Assembly (NCBI RefSeq): GCF_050870875.2
Contig: NZ_CP194041.2
Location: 248,001-312,000 of the forward strand
Direction: 5' to 3'
Length of the DNA: 64,000 nucleotides
DNA from: Agarivorans sp050870875
Lineage (GTDB): Bacteria; Pseudomonadota; Gammaproteobacteria; Enterobacterales; Celerinatantimonadaceae
Positions within the stretch are counted from its first letter, which is position 1. Every line of letters begins with the position of its first letter. The notes under the pieces were generated by a model that made no database searches, was not told the origin of the DNA, and saw nothing but the letters and a program-made list of their open reading frames with translations. Both the position numbers and the translations under genes were made by a program. Positions 44,464 through 54,018 of the stretch are shown here, piece after piece.

Positions 44464-44897
44464 TTGCATTGATTCAAAGAGTGCGCCAAGCCAGTGTTAG
44501 CATTGAGGGGGAAATGACCGCAAGTATTGGTGCTGGCTTATTAGTATTGCTCGGTGTAGAGCAAGCTGATGATCAGGCCAAAGCAATTAAACTTTGCGAG
44601 AAGGTGATTAAATATCGAGTCTTTCGTGACGCTCAGGGGAAAACCAACCTAAATCTACAACAGGCCGGCGGCAGTTTGTTGGTGGTATCGCAATTTACCT
44701 TGGTCGCAGAAACCGATAAAGGTTTACGACCGGGATTTTCTAAGGCGGCCACCCCGGATCAAGCTAAATTTCTTTACCAATTTTTCGTGGAGGCTTGCCG
44801 GGACCGAGGGCTGGCTACGGAAACGGGCACTTTTGCCGCCGATATGCAGGTTTCCTTGGTCAATGATGGGCCAATGACCTTCTGGTTGCAGGTGTAA
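44460..44897 (+). CDS. dtd: D-aminoacyl-tRNA deacylase
   Basis: 145 residues, full length. Removes D-amino acids (and Gly from tRNA-Ala) from mischarged tRNA. MIALIQRVRQASVSIEGE, the SQFTL motif and the cis-GlyPro motif NDGPMTFWLQV that gives chiral selection are all present. Coupled to yihY by a four-base overlap. Confidence 0.97.
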   Translation: MIALIQRVRQASVSIEGEMTASIGAGLLVLLGVEQADDQAKAIKLCEKVIKYRVFRDAQGKTNLNLQQAGGSLLVVSQFTLVAETDKGLRPGFSKAATPDQAKFLYQFFVEACRDRGLATETGTFAADMQVSLVNDGPMTFWLQV

Positions 44898-44929
44898 TTA
44901 GGCAGCCACTTGTTGACAGCCTAATCTAC

Positions 44930-46198
44930 TTAATTCACTGCGATTTTATTCATGCTAAATTCACTGTCGTTGAACACTAGCTGACTCTGGTCTCGGCCTG
45001 CTTGATGCTCTAAGTAACCCGCCTGACGTAGTGCCAAAATATAGGCAGCCAAGGGGCTGTAGCTAAATAGCTGGTCACTCACATCGATGTTTAGTTTTAA
45101 GTCTAAATAACGTAAGAGCTGTAAGGGCTTAGATATCTCGGTGAGCTCAAAGGGCAATAGCTTGGCCAGTCCAGAAAGTTGTAGATCGCCCTTTAGTACG
45201 GTTTGTGAGTAATTTGAATCGATGTTCACGGCGAGCTGATCAAGCTGCCAGTCGAGTCCCGCTGCGACGATTTGTTGTACCAGTGGATCCAGCGCGCTTG
45301 CTTGGGTCTGCTGCTGTTTGAGTTGGCTCAATTGAATTAAACTATCCATTGGCATCCCCCCTAATTGAGAGCGTAAGCGCAGTTTCTCCATCGTGAGATG
45401 TTGTTCACCTTCTGAAAAATGGAGCTTACCGAGTTCGCCATTAATCCCCAAATAAGCCTTTTGTTGCTGTTCGCTAAATTGGTTGTTGACCTTCAGTTGC
45501 TGTAAATCGAAGCTCATATGAGCTTCGGCGAGTTGAAAGCTGAGGCTGGCGACCGACCAGTTAGCTTGCTCGACTAGTGTCCATTGCTGATGTTGGGTAA
45601 AACGTTCACTGAGCTGTATTTGCCCAATCGAGATGAAATCGCCTTGCTGTTGGTGGTCAGTTAAATGCATTCCTTGCCAATCGAGATTCAACTCTCCTTG
45701 CTGCATGGCTAAGTCGCTGGTGAGATTAAGCTGTAAAGGGGCTACGTTTAGTTCGACTTGTTGCAAGGTTTGTTGAAAGCCCTCTAGCTTAAATTGCTGG
45801 GTCAGTCGTTGTCGGATAATATTTGCCTGCCAACGCCCTTGATGCGCGAAAGGTGCGAGTTGGTAATGTTGCAGTAGCGCTTGATAGTCAGCTTGCTGCG
45901 GGTCAAATTGCCATTCTCCAGTTAACCACAGCGGCCAAAAGGTCACTCGTTGTTGAATCACTAGGTTCACGGCTCGGGGAGCTAAACCCAATTGTTGCAA
46001 ATCGCCTTGAAGTTGCCAGGTTTCGTTCTGCTGCCACCAGTTGCTGTTGTCGATTTGCCGACTCAGTTGCCATTGCTGTTGCTGTGCGAGTTGAGTGAGC
46101 CATTGGCTGACTTGCTGCTGATATTGATAATGGCCGAGGCCTTGAGCAAGTCCAAGTAAGCCGAGTAGTAACAGCGCGCAGAGCAATAATTTTTTCAT
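44930..46198 (-). CDS. DUF945 family protein (YihF/YdgA-like)
   Basis: 422 residues. An N-terminal membrane helix or signal (MKKLLLCALLLLGLLGLAQG) is followed by a Gln-rich, beta-rich periplasmic region; the C-terminal LLRYLDLKLNIDVSDQLF and ALRQAGYLEH are typical of DUF945. YihF sits next to yihY-dtd in enterics, supporting the call. Function unknown. It converges on dtd with a 32-base gap. Confidence 0.8.
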   Translation of the reverse strand: MKKLLLCALLLLGLLGLAQGLGHYQYQQQVSQWLTQLAQQQQWQLSRQIDNSNWWQQNETWQLQGDLQQLGLAPRAVNLVIQQRVTFWPLWLTGEWQFDPQQADYQALLQHYQLAPFAHQGRWQANIIRQRLTQQFKLEGFQQTLQQVELNVAPLQLNLTSDLAMQQGELNLDWQGMHLTDHQQQGDFISIGQIQLSERFTQHQQWTLVEQANWSVASLSFQLAEAHMSFDLQQLKVNNQFSEQQQKAYLGINGELGKLHFSEGEQHLTMEKLRLRSQLGGMPMDSLIQLSQLKQQQTQASALDPLVQQIVAAGLDWQLDQLAVNIDSNYSQTVLKGDLQLSGLAKLLPFELTEISKPLQLLRYLDLKLNIDVSDQLFSYSPLAAYILALRQAGYLEHQAGRDQSQLVFNDSEFSMNKIAVN

Positions 46199-46308
46199 TT
46201 CAGCAGGTCCATTGATGGTAACTAGCGATGCAAAGTCTGGTCATTCTATATGGATTTGTTAAGGAATGCTGTAGGCTGAGCTGTGCTTGGATTTGAGGAA
46301 CTGAGAGT

Positions 46309-46734
46309 TTGGATGATTTATTTGCGGTGCTTGCTGGTCTTTATAGCCCCCTCCAGGCATTACTGTTGCTTACCGCATTTTACGCTAGCCATCGCCTGAA
46401 TAGGCATTCTTCGGGGGACGTTTGGTGGCGCTTAGGTTTGAGCCTGGGGATGACTTATGGGCTGATGTTGGCTGACAATTATTATTCGTGGTGGCCAAGT
46501 CTGGGTCTTGATTACAGTACCCATACCGCCTTGGCCTTTAGTCTTCAAATAGCGCTGGCGCAGCTGTATCCCCGTTGGCGGGGACTGAGTTGGCTGGCCT
46601 ACGGGGCTTATCTTTGGTTAATGTATCACTTGGCCTACCACAGCCTGATGGATATGTTAACCAGTATGTTGATTGTTGGTTTACTGTTGTATTTAACTGT
46701 AAGATGTAAAACTTGGCTTCATTTGACAAAATAG
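46309..46734 (+). CDS. Small membrane protein, 141 residues (unknown)
   Basis: About four hydrophobic segments (10-25, 42-57, 75-90, 105-135) and many aromatic residues, including YHLAYHSLMDML. No family recognised. The likely start is TTG at 46309, with GAGAG just before it; an alternative ATG lies in a different frame. It lies between the divergent DUF945 gene and yiiD. Confidence 0.6.
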   Translation: MDDLFAVLAGLYSPLQALLLLTAFYASHRLNRHSSGDVWWRLGLSLGMTYGLMLADNYYSWWPSLGLDYSTHTALAFSLQIALAQLYPRWRGLSWLAYGAYLWLMYHLAYHSLMDMLTSMLIVGLLLYLTVRCKTWLHLTK

Positions 46735-46815
46735 TTAATCATCAATAGTGGTTGGCGCGAGTCGCCGCCTGTGTTTAGCTTACTTGTTGGTTGATAAGCG
46801 ATAAGGAATGAGTTT

Positions 46816-47748
46816 ATGTATAAGGTCGTTTGCCCAGAAGCTCTCGGTGAAATGGACAAATACTACCAATTTCGCTGGGAAGTATTAAATAAACCTTTAC
46901 AACTCCCTTTAGGGAGTGAACGTGATGCTTATGATGCGCATAGTATTCACCGGATGATCCATGACCGTAATGGTGAAGCGCTGGCTGTCGGGCGTTTGTT
47001 TCTGAGCGACAATAAAGAAGCTCTCATTCGTCATGTGGCGGTAGCTCCTGAACAGCGGAAAACCGGTTTGGGAACGCTATTGATGTTAGCCTTGGAAGCG
47101 GCGGCTCACGAAGAGGGGGTGCAGCGTATCGTGGTGAATGCTCGGGGTGAGTCGCAAGCTTTCTTCCGTAGTTGTGGTTTTGAGCCCGCAGGGAGCCCAA
47201 ATTTTGATAAGGTAAAAGTTAAAGTTCAGCAAATGGTGAAAGAGCTTTCTGCTGAGCATCGTTTTGTTCGTCAACCAAAGTTGTGCACAGCCTTACAGCA
47301 AATGTTTAATCAGCAGATCCCAATGAGTGAAAAAATGGGCTTGCGTTTACACCAGTATACCGGAAAGCAGCTTACCACCAGGCTCGCGCTGGCGGGTAAT
47401 AGTAATCCGCATTCGACCATGTTTGCTGGCAGCATCTATAGCCAAGCGGTGTTGTCGGGTTGGGGAATGATTTGGTTAATGTTGGAAGAGCATGGTTTTG
47501 CTGGTGATATTGTTTTGGCAAAGGGGGAAATTAAACACCGTAAAGCGATTAGTGACGATGCTCTCGCAACCGTGAATAAGAGTCAAATGAAGGGTAGTTT
47601 ACTGCCTTTGTTAGACGCTAAAAAATGTAAGATGACGGTCACTGTTGAAGTTTACTGTGAGAAAAAATTGGCCGCTGAATTCAAAGGATTTTACATCATT
47701 TTGCCTCGGACCGAGGCAAATCATGAAGCGTCGACGGCTGCGATTTGA
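46816..47748 (+). CDS. yiiD: GNAT acetyltransferase/hotdog thioesterase fusion (YiiD)
   Basis: 310 residues in two domains. Residues about 1-135 are a GNAT domain with the CoA motif RHVAVAPEQRKTGLGTLL. Residues about 165-300 are a YiiD-type hotdog domain (LGNSNPH-like LAGNSNPHSTMFAGSIYSQAV...GDIVLAKGEIKHRKAI). The family is linked to fatty acid metabolism. Fusion and length match E. coli YiiD (also called FabY there). Promoter region lies in the 81 bases upstream. Confidence 0.92.
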   Translation: MYKVVCPEALGEMDKYYQFRWEVLNKPLQLPLGSERDAYDAHSIHRMIHDRNGEALAVGRLFLSDNKEALIRHVAVAPEQRKTGLGTLLMLALEAAAHEEGVQRIVVNARGESQAFFRSCGFEPAGSPNFDKVKVKVQQMVKELSAEHRFVRQPKLCTALQQMFNQQIPMSEKMGLRLHQYTGKQLTTRLALAGNSNPHSTMFAGSIYSQAVLSGWGMIWLMLEEHGFAGDIVLAKGEIKHRKAISDDALATVNKSQMKGSLLPLLDAKKCKMTVTVEVYCEKKLAAEFKGFYIILPRTEANHEASTAAI

Positions 47749-47838
47749 TGATTGTTCGCTGATTTATTTTTGCTTCGCGGAATTATTGTTATATTAGCTA
47801 CGTAAATAGATCTTCATCGATTCATCTGGAAAGCTTAT

Positions 47839-48774
47839 ATGCAACATCTTTATCGCTTTAGCCTCAAACAGTTATCGGTGTTTGTCACCATCGCTGAAAC
47901 TCAGAGTGTGAGTGTGGCGGCACAGCAGCTTGCGATGAGCCAGTCAGCGGCCAGCATGGCATTAAGCCAATTAGAATCAGGTTTGGGGCAACGTTTATTT
48001 GAACGTCAAGGGAAGCGCTTACGCTTGAATCATTGGGGCCATTGGTTACGTCCCCGAGCGAAGCGGATATTGATGGAAAGTCAGCATGTGATGCAAGGAT
48101 TTGCTGGCCAGCAAATTATTAGTGGAGAGTTGGCTGTGGGGGCCAGTCAAACCATTGCTGAGTATTTTCTCGCTCAGATCATTTCTCGTCTCGACCAAGA
48201 CTATCCGGATTTAGTGATTAGCCCACAGATTAGTAATACCGAATCGGTGGTGGGGGGCTTACTCGATTATCGACTGCAGTTGGGCATGATAGAAGGCCAC
48301 TGTGTGGATAGCCGGATTGTGCAACAAGTTTGGTGTGAAGATCATCTGGTGGTGGTGGCGGGTCAGCAACACCCACTAGCAACCAAGTCGCAGGTGAACT
48401 TAGCCAGCTTAAGTCGGGCCCGTTGGGTATTAAGAGAAGGCGGTTCGGGGACTCGAGAGATCTTTAACGGTGCGATTCATGGCAAAATTACTCGACTGAA
48501 GGTATGGCGGGAATACAACCACGTCCCCAGCTTGATTGCACTGGTGGCGAATGGGGCTTACTTAAGTTGTTTGCCCTGGCGTAGCGTTGAGCAGGCAGTG
48601 CAGGCAGGCCAGCTTGTGCGCTTAACGACTCCCGATTTAGATATGCGTCGTAGTTTCAATTTTGTGTGGCGTAAAGATAGTAGCCAAAACCCATTGCGTG
48701 ACTGTTTGATTGAACAGGCGCTGTCCCTAAATACCGGCTCTATTCCACATCCTTCTTTAGATTTACTTAGCTAG
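47839..48774 (+). CDS. LysR-family transcriptional regulator
   Basis: 311 residues. N-terminal winged helix (LKQLSVFVTIAETQSVSVAA...MSQSAASMALSQLE) and substrate-binding domain (GELAVGASQTIAEYFLAQII, REGGSGTREIF). The GASQTIAEY and GSGTRE pattern puts it near the CysB/YeiE-like group; the ligand is unknown. Its stop codon is the first triplet of the 136-bp tandem repeat array downstream, so the C-terminus may have been set by that array. Confidence 0.9.
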   Translation: MQHLYRFSLKQLSVFVTIAETQSVSVAAQQLAMSQSAASMALSQLESGLGQRLFERQGKRLRLNHWGHWLRPRAKRILMESQHVMQGFAGQQIISGELAVGASQTIAEYFLAQIISRLDQDYPDLVISPQISNTESVVGGLLDYRLQLGMIEGHCVDSRIVQQVWCEDHLVVVAGQQHPLATKSQVNLASLSRARWVLREGGSGTREIFNGAIHGKITRLKVWREYNHVPSLIALVANGAYLSCLPWRSVEQAVQAGQLVRLTTPDLDMRRSFNFVWRKDSSQNPLRDCLIEQALSLNTGSIPHPSLDLLS

Positions 48775-49303
48775 GGCTGTACTTGGTTGAGAGGATAGCG
48801 ACACGGCTGTACTTGTGGCGTTTGGACAAATTGATGTTGTTCTACAAGATAACGGCGTTGCGAACGGTGATGCTCGAGGCTCATCGAAGGGGCACCGCAA
48901 GCTTGGTTAGGGCTGTACTTGGTTGAGAGGATAGCGACACGGCTGTACTTGTGGCGTTTGGACAAATTGATGTTGTTCTACAAGATAACGGCGTTGCGAA
49001 CGGTGATGCTCGAGGCTCATCGAAGGGGCACAGCAAGCTTAGCTAGGGCTGTACTTGGTTGAGAGGATAGCGACACGGCTGTACTTGTGGCGTTTGGACA
49101 AATTGATGTTGTTCTACAAGATAACGGCGTTGCGAACGGTGATGCTCGAGGCTCATCGAAGGGGCACCGCAAGCTTAGCTAGGGCTGTACTTGGTTGAGA
49201 GGATAGCGACACGGCTGTACTTGTGGCGTTTGGACAAATTGATGTTGTTCTACAAGATAACGGCGTTGCGAACGATAGTGGTCGAAGCTCATTGTCGGTG
49301 CGC
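48772..49303. repeat. 136-bp tandem repeat array derived from an AsmA-like gene 3' end
   Basis: Units start at 48772, 48908, 49044 and 49180, a period of exactly 136 bases. The first three are nearly identical (they differ near their ends, for example GGCACCGC against GGCACAGC). The fourth is the true 3' end of the adjacent minus-strand gene: identical up to about 49275, then diverged to about 49303. On the minus strand every unit carries the same C-terminal codons (RSQRRYLVEQHQFVQTPQVQ) and stop. Each unit also has an internal GGCTGTACTTG repeated 33 bases apart. No independent gene is supported in 48775-49178. Confidence 0.95.
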
Positions 49304-51443
49304 TCCAGCGACCATCAATGGTATGCACTAAGCGCCAACAAGGCTGGTCGGCGACCACAAACTGCAAATTGTCGAAGCGTTGAGCGGCTAAATCGATATC
49401 ACCTTGGAGGGTAAGTTGGTAGCGCAAACCGGGTAAGCGTTGGGGGGCAAAACTTAACTTCCCTTGACCAATGGTGGCGCTAAGCGCCAGATTAGTAAAT
49501 TGAGTCAAGCCCTTTGGTAAGCTGTTCGGTGCTTGCCAAAAAACAGCGAGTCCGTTGGCAATCAAGGGATTGGGATCTTCGAAGTATTGCCGAGGGCTTT
49601 CGATGATTTGGTCAAGGGTGACTTCCAGATCGACACCGGGGAGTTGCAATAACTGACTATGTAAATCGATACTACCGTCGATATTATGATTAAAGTCTTG
49701 CAGCTTGCCGTGTAGTTTGCCGCTAAAGGTCAGATCGCCTAATAATTTGAAATCGCGATTATCGGCTAACCTCGCCAATGAGCTTAAGTTGAGTAACAAT
49801 CCTGAAATTTCAGCTTTCCAAGGTTTGTGCTGTTGATCTAATAAAGCTTGTCCCTGTAATTCAAATTGGCCCAGCGGTAGTTCCCCGTATAAATTGAAAT
49901 AGCCTAGTTGTTGTTCTGCTCCGACATCCATGCTGACATGGCTCAGTGCGATCCCTCGAAAGGCCAGTTCTGGCGCTTCAATGAATAATTGAGCACTGGG
50001 TTGCCAGAGTTGCTCGATATTCTGCCATTGGCCATCTTTGAGCAGCGCTAAATGACGTAACTCAACATTTAAGCCTTCAGCTGAGAATGGAAACTGATCC
50101 AAATAAGACAGCAGTTTTACCTGTTGTAAATTGACCTGCTCAATATTAAGTTGTTGTAATCGAGGGCTTGTCGTCAGTGCTTGGGAGACTTGTTCAGTAG
50201 CATTGTCCTTCGTTTGCATCAGGCTTAGCCAACTAGGTTGAATTGGGATTTCACTATTGCTCAAGGTGAGCTGTTGGATGTTTAGCGCCGCTTGTTGCCA
50301 ATGGTAGTCTAGCGCTAAGCTCAGTTTTCCTTTAAAGACATCGCTGCGGAAAGCATCGAGGGTAAAGCGCCCTTGAGCGACCGCTCCGCTGGCGGTGAGT
50401 TCACTTAATTGAAATTGGTCGAAGGTGACCTCATCAGCGATAAAGGCATAGTTAGCGGTGACTTGCTCTTGCTTGAGAGGCCAGCGGCTGTGAATATTTT
50501 CCAACTCACCGGTAAAGTGGTTGAGCACCAGATTATGCCCCGAAACTTGCGTGGCCATACTGATTTTATTGAGCAAGATACTATCGATATCAATTTGCTC
50601 AAGCCAACTGAAAGAAGGGAATTGTTGGCCCTGAGTGGATGCTTGGTTGGCTAATGGTGATTTATCTTTAGGCTGAGTAAAGTGCTCGATTCGAGCATTG
50701 TTCAATACCAGTTGTTGAACTTGTAAGTGTTTGTTGCTCAGCTCTCCTGAACCATAAAATGAACCTTGCCAGAGGTCGGCTCCAAGATGTGTGATGCTTA
50801 GCTTTTGGTTGCTATATTGAAGGTTGAGCTGTGGCAGTTGCACCTCTTGATAGGGATTGTCCAGCTTTTCGGCACTGGCTTGTAAGCTAAATTGCCAATC
50901 GCTGGGGGAAGGATGAGCTAAGTCTACGGCAAAGTCTTCGATGCTTAATTTAAGCTGTTTTAGGTGATAACTTTGTTGGCCTTGTTGCCATAGTACGTCG
51001 CTGTCTTTGAGTTGTAATTGTTTGATCTGTAATTGATTTATCCAAAGCAGCGAAAAGTCTTGTTGGGTTGAGTGACCATCCGCGAGCTTGCTTGCTTGCA
51101 GCAGCTCGGGCCTCATTGCCAGTTGAGCATTTTCTAGAGTCACTAATTTTAAGCTTAACTGGCCCTTTAGAAGTGGTAGGGCTGCAAGCTCTAGCTGAAC
51201 GCTTTTCGCCATGAGAGCGGCTTGCTCTGATTTGGCGAGTTCTAGACCGTAGATTTCAATACTCAGCGGATCAGTCAAAGACCAGTTACTACTTTGGTAA
51301 GTTAACTGCCAGTCACTTTGTTGATTGAACCAACCCAGGAAATCGCTTTTGTAGCGATCGGGGTGAAAAGAAAACAAGAAAAAGACTGAAGTTGCCAGTA
51401 TTAGCAATAAAAAAATGGCAAATAAGTCAAGCAGGCGTTTCAT
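49179..51443 (-). CDS. AsmA-like envelope protein
   Basis: 754 residues. One N-terminal membrane helix (LLDLFAIFLLLILATSVFFL) and a long periplasmic beta-rich region follow the AsmA layout, including the N-terminal FLGWFNQQSDWQLTYQSSNW and a C-terminal block (LPGVDLEVTLDQI...ANGLAVFWQAPNSLPKGLTQF) like the AsmA conserved C-terminal region. AsmA-like proteins carry phospholipids between membranes. The last 42 codons are copied three more times downstream as 136-bp repeats. It is the second such protein in the window besides YdbH. Confidence 0.82.
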   Translation of the reverse strand: MKRLLDLFAIFLLLILATSVFFLFSFHPDRYKSDFLGWFNQQSDWQLTYQSSNWSLTDPLSIEIYGLELAKSEQAALMAKSVQLELAALPLLKGQLSLKLVTLENAQLAMRPELLQASKLADGHSTQQDFSLLWINQLQIKQLQLKDSDVLWQQGQQSYHLKQLKLSIEDFAVDLAHPSPSDWQFSLQASAEKLDNPYQEVQLPQLNLQYSNQKLSITHLGADLWQGSFYGSGELSNKHLQVQQLVLNNARIEHFTQPKDKSPLANQASTQGQQFPSFSWLEQIDIDSILLNKISMATQVSGHNLVLNHFTGELENIHSRWPLKQEQVTANYAFIADEVTFDQFQLSELTASGAVAQGRFTLDAFRSDVFKGKLSLALDYHWQQAALNIQQLTLSNSEIPIQPSWLSLMQTKDNATEQVSQALTTSPRLQQLNIEQVNLQQVKLLSYLDQFPFSAEGLNVELRHLALLKDGQWQNIEQLWQPSAQLFIEAPELAFRGIALSHVSMDVGAEQQLGYFNLYGELPLGQFELQGQALLDQQHKPWKAEISGLLLNLSSLARLADNRDFKLLGDLTFSGKLHGKLQDFNHNIDGSIDLHSQLLQLPGVDLEVTLDQIIESPRQYFEDPNPLIANGLAVFWQAPNSLPKGLTQFTNLALSATIGQGKLSFAPQRLPGLRYQLTLQGDIDLAAQRFDNLQFVVADQPCWRLVHTIDGRWSAPTMSFDHYRSQRRYLVEQHQFVQTPQVQPCRYPLNQVQP

Positions 51444-51571
51444 GTAGGCAGCGTTTCCTTGCGACTAATTAACGTAATATTAATAAGTTGGCTATGTAGC
51501 TACAATACTTGAGTCTGCTTATTATTCATAGCCGCTTAGTCCTAGCTTAACTAAAACTGAGTCTTTAATCG

Positions 51572-52006
51572 TTAATCACCTTTATCTTTGCGTTTAGAGC
51601 TTGGTACAACCAAGGCTATTCCGCATAAGATAAAGACGATGCCAAGCGCTTTCAGCCCGCTAAATGTCTCGTCTATCCAAGGCAGGCTAACAGCCGCTAT
51701 ATAGACCAAGACATAACTTAAACTCAGCAAAGGGTAGGCTAATGACAGGGGGAGATGTCTTAAGGCCATCACCCAGCAACACATCGACAGCCCATAACAG
51801 CCAAGTCCAAATATCACCGCGAGTAAGTAGTGGTAGATCGCGCTGAATAATAAGCCCCATTGCTGCTGAAGCCAAAGCTCGCTCAGTGATGAAAAATGCA
51901 GGTTGAGTTGGCTCATGCCCCATTTCATGGCCAGTTGTGCTAATGAAATAAATAGCACACTGAGTAAGGCCAGGCTGAGGTTATATGGGGGCGCTTTTAT
52001 AGCCAT
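51572..52006 (-). CDS. arnF: Undecaprenyl phosphate-aminoarabinose flippase subunit ArnF
   Basis: About 144 residues from the ATG at 52006, with four SMR-type membrane helices. With ArnE it moves undecaprenyl-phosphate-L-Ara4N (or its substrate lipid) to the periplasmic face. LAQLAMKWGMSQL and ALRHLPLSLAYPLLSLSYVL are typical. AGGAGG lies upstream, inside the arnE 3' end, and the genes overlap by ten bases. Last gene of arnBCADTEF. Confidence 0.88.
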   Translation of the reverse strand: MAIKAPPYNLSLALLSVLFISLAQLAMKWGMSQLNLHFSSLSELWLQQQWGLLFSAIYHYLLAVIFGLGCYGLSMCCWVMALRHLPLSLAYPLLSLSYVLVYIAAVSLPWIDETFSGLKALGIVFILCGIALVVPSSKRKDKGD

Positions 52007-52353
52007 TGACTGGCGCCTCCTAAAATAGCTACGCCGATCACAATCAAGAGCACGCCCCACCACTGGCGAGTATGCACTTGTTCCTTAAAGGCGAACTTGG
52101 AGACCAACAACATAATCACAAAGTTGCTGCTGAGCAGCGGATAGGCCACTGAAACATCCCATTGGCTGAGCACGCCTAGCCAGGAGATGGCCCCGAGCGC
52201 CAGAAACACGATCCCCAACAATAGCGGTTTTGCCAATAGTTTGCTGCGGATCCCCATATTGGGCTGCGCAACGAATAGTAGCGCGGCTCGTTTCTGCCAG
52301 TATTGGCTCAAGGAACTACAGGCGATTGACGTCAGTAATAAAAAAATGCTCAC
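51997..52353 (-). CDS. arnE: Undecaprenyl phosphate-aminoarabinose flippase subunit ArnE
   Basis: 118 residues, four membrane helices. MSIFLLLTSIACSSLSQYWQKRAA and WDVSVAYPLLSSNFVIMLL fit ArnE of the SMR superfamily. It overlaps arnT by four bases upstream and arnF by ten bases downstream. Confidence 0.88.
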   Translation of the reverse strand: MSIFLLLTSIACSSLSQYWQKRAALLFVAQPNMGIRSKLLAKPLLLGIVFLALGAISWLGVLSQWDVSVAYPLLSSNFVIMLLVSKFAFKEQVHTRQWWGVLLIVIGVAILGGASQWL

Positions 52354-54005
52354 GGCTGACTCGGCAAGGCTTGATAGTAAAGTACAGTGTAGCGGCCGCG
52401 TTGAATGCGTTGGTCGGTGGCAGGAAGGGTATCGCCGAAATGGGGTTTATCACGAAAGTAAATCAATACTGGTGCTACTTTACGATGTTGTTCAATGAAT
52501 GTCGCTAGCGCAGCACTGGGGACAAACCGTTGCTGTGCATCGGGGTAGCTTAGACCATATTCGAGTTCACCCTTGGCGCTGGTTAAATACACATCACTGC
52601 GTTTGAAATACCAATTAAGGGCTGACATGGTATCGGGGTAATCGGCAACCAAAACGGTGTTAGCATCGACCAAGTGTTCAATTTGTTGAACAAATTTGGC
52701 CGGCATTTTTGAATAAATACTGAGGTTGGGGAAAGTCGCCCAAGCCAGCATAAATAGCGCCAAGGGCATCAGCATGTAACTGGCTACCTTACCATTTAAA
52801 CTGTTGGCTTTAACTGCGACGACCGCCATTGCTGACCAAAAGGCGAAGATGCTAAATAGCAGCCAAGGTCGATAGCTTTCATCGGCGTCTAAGGGTAACT
52901 TGCCACTGAAATTAAGAATTAAAGTTGCTATTGCCAAGAGTGCGAACAACAGCGCATTTAGCCAGGATCCCCAATTGAGCCCACGACAGGAACGCGCAAA
53001 GGCTTGCTGAATGCCAAAGGCAAACAAAATCGCCAAGGGTGCCATAATAGGCAGAATGTAGGTGGCCAATTTACCCTTTGCTAGGGAGAAAAACAGCAAG
53101 GGTAATATTGCCCAGAGAAGGGCATAGCGTAACAGGGGAAGATGCATTTGCCCTTTTAAGTGACGCAGTGCGCTGGGGGACCAAAATAGCCAAGGTAATA
53201 CTCCGGCGGCAACAAAGGGCAAGTAGTACCAAATTGGTGCCGAGTGCTGGGCATTTTCCGCAGCAAAACGCTGAATATGCTCAATCCAAAAAAAGTAATG
53301 CCAATAATCGAGCTCGGCAGCATGAATGGCTAAGGCCCAAGGGAGGCAAGCCAGCAGGGCCAGTAACATCACCCACCAGCCCCATTTAATAATTTGTTTA
53401 AATTGCTGACTCCACAGCATATAAGGCACGACCACCAGCACCGGTAGCGCTAAGGCCAGAAAGCCCTTGGTGAGTACCGCAAAACCACAATATAAACCGG
53501 CCAAACCATAATATTTAGCGCGTTGCCGGGTCGTGTCACTGCGGATGGCAAAATAGAAAGCGGTAAAACTGGCGGTGAGCCAAAGGTTTAACATGCTGTC
53601 GAGCACACTATAAGTCCCTATCCCAGAGACCATGAACATACTGAGATAGATCCCACTAGCGAGCCAGGCAATTGAGCGTGAAGCAAACCGCCAGAGTAAT
53701 AACCATAGGCAGAAAGCTGCGCCAAGCGCGCTAAAGGCTGATGAAGCTCGCACTGCAAAATTGTTTTCGCCAAATACCAGCTGCGCCAAAGCGTTCATCC
53801 AATAGCCCATCACGGGCTTCTCGAAATAACGTAGACCATTAAAGTGCGGCACGATCCAGTCGCCGGTGGCGACCATTTCTCGTGAGATTTCGGCATAACG
53901 TAATTCGTCGGGAGACCAGAGATCGCGCAGCCCTAAAGGCAGTAAATACAGTAGGATAAAGAAAATGGGAACCCAGCTAGATAATTTAAGTTGTGTGTGA
54001 CGCAT
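52350..54005 (-). CDS. arnT: Lipid A aminoarabinose transferase ArnT
   Basis: 551 residues with about 12 membrane helices and a C-terminal periplasmic domain. The catalytic loop LWSPDELRYAEISREMVATGDWIVP (with Asp and Glu) and YFEKPVMGYWMNA are the GT83 hallmarks. Transfers L-Ara4N to lipid A, giving resistance to polymyxin and cationic peptides. Start 13 bases after the arnD stop. Confidence 0.96.
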   Translation of the reverse strand: MRHTQLKLSSWVPIFFILLYLLPLGLRDLWSPDELRYAEISREMVATGDWIVPHFNGLRYFEKPVMGYWMNALAQLVFGENNFAVRASSAFSALGAAFCLWLLLWRFASRSIAWLASGIYLSMFMVSGIGTYSVLDSMLNLWLTASFTAFYFAIRSDTTRQRAKYYGLAGLYCGFAVLTKGFLALALPVLVVVPYMLWSQQFKQIIKWGWWVMLLALLACLPWALAIHAAELDYWHYFFWIEHIQRFAAENAQHSAPIWYYLPFVAAGVLPWLFWSPSALRHLKGQMHLPLLRYALLWAILPLLFFSLAKGKLATYILPIMAPLAILFAFGIQQAFARSCRGLNWGSWLNALLFALLAIATLILNFSGKLPLDADESYRPWLLFSIFAFWSAMAVVAVKANSLNGKVASYMLMPLALFMLAWATFPNLSIYSKMPAKFVQQIEHLVDANTVLVADYPDTMSALNWYFKRSDVYLTSAKGELEYGLSYPDAQQRFVPSAALATFIEQHRKVAPVLIYFRDKPHFGDTLPATDQRIQRGRYTVLYYQALPSQP

Positions 54006-54018
54006 GTTTGTTCCTAGC

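Noticed and set aside
44930..46103. Plus-strand ORFs inside the DUF945 gene
   Set aside because: They are antisense shadows of a Gln-rich coding sequence (CAG/CAA repeats) with no ribosome binding sites.
48771..48965. 64-codon minus-strand ORF in the tandem repeat array
   Set aside because: Its C-terminal 40 residues are a copy of the AsmA-like gene end; it has no start signals and exists only because the repeat was duplicated.
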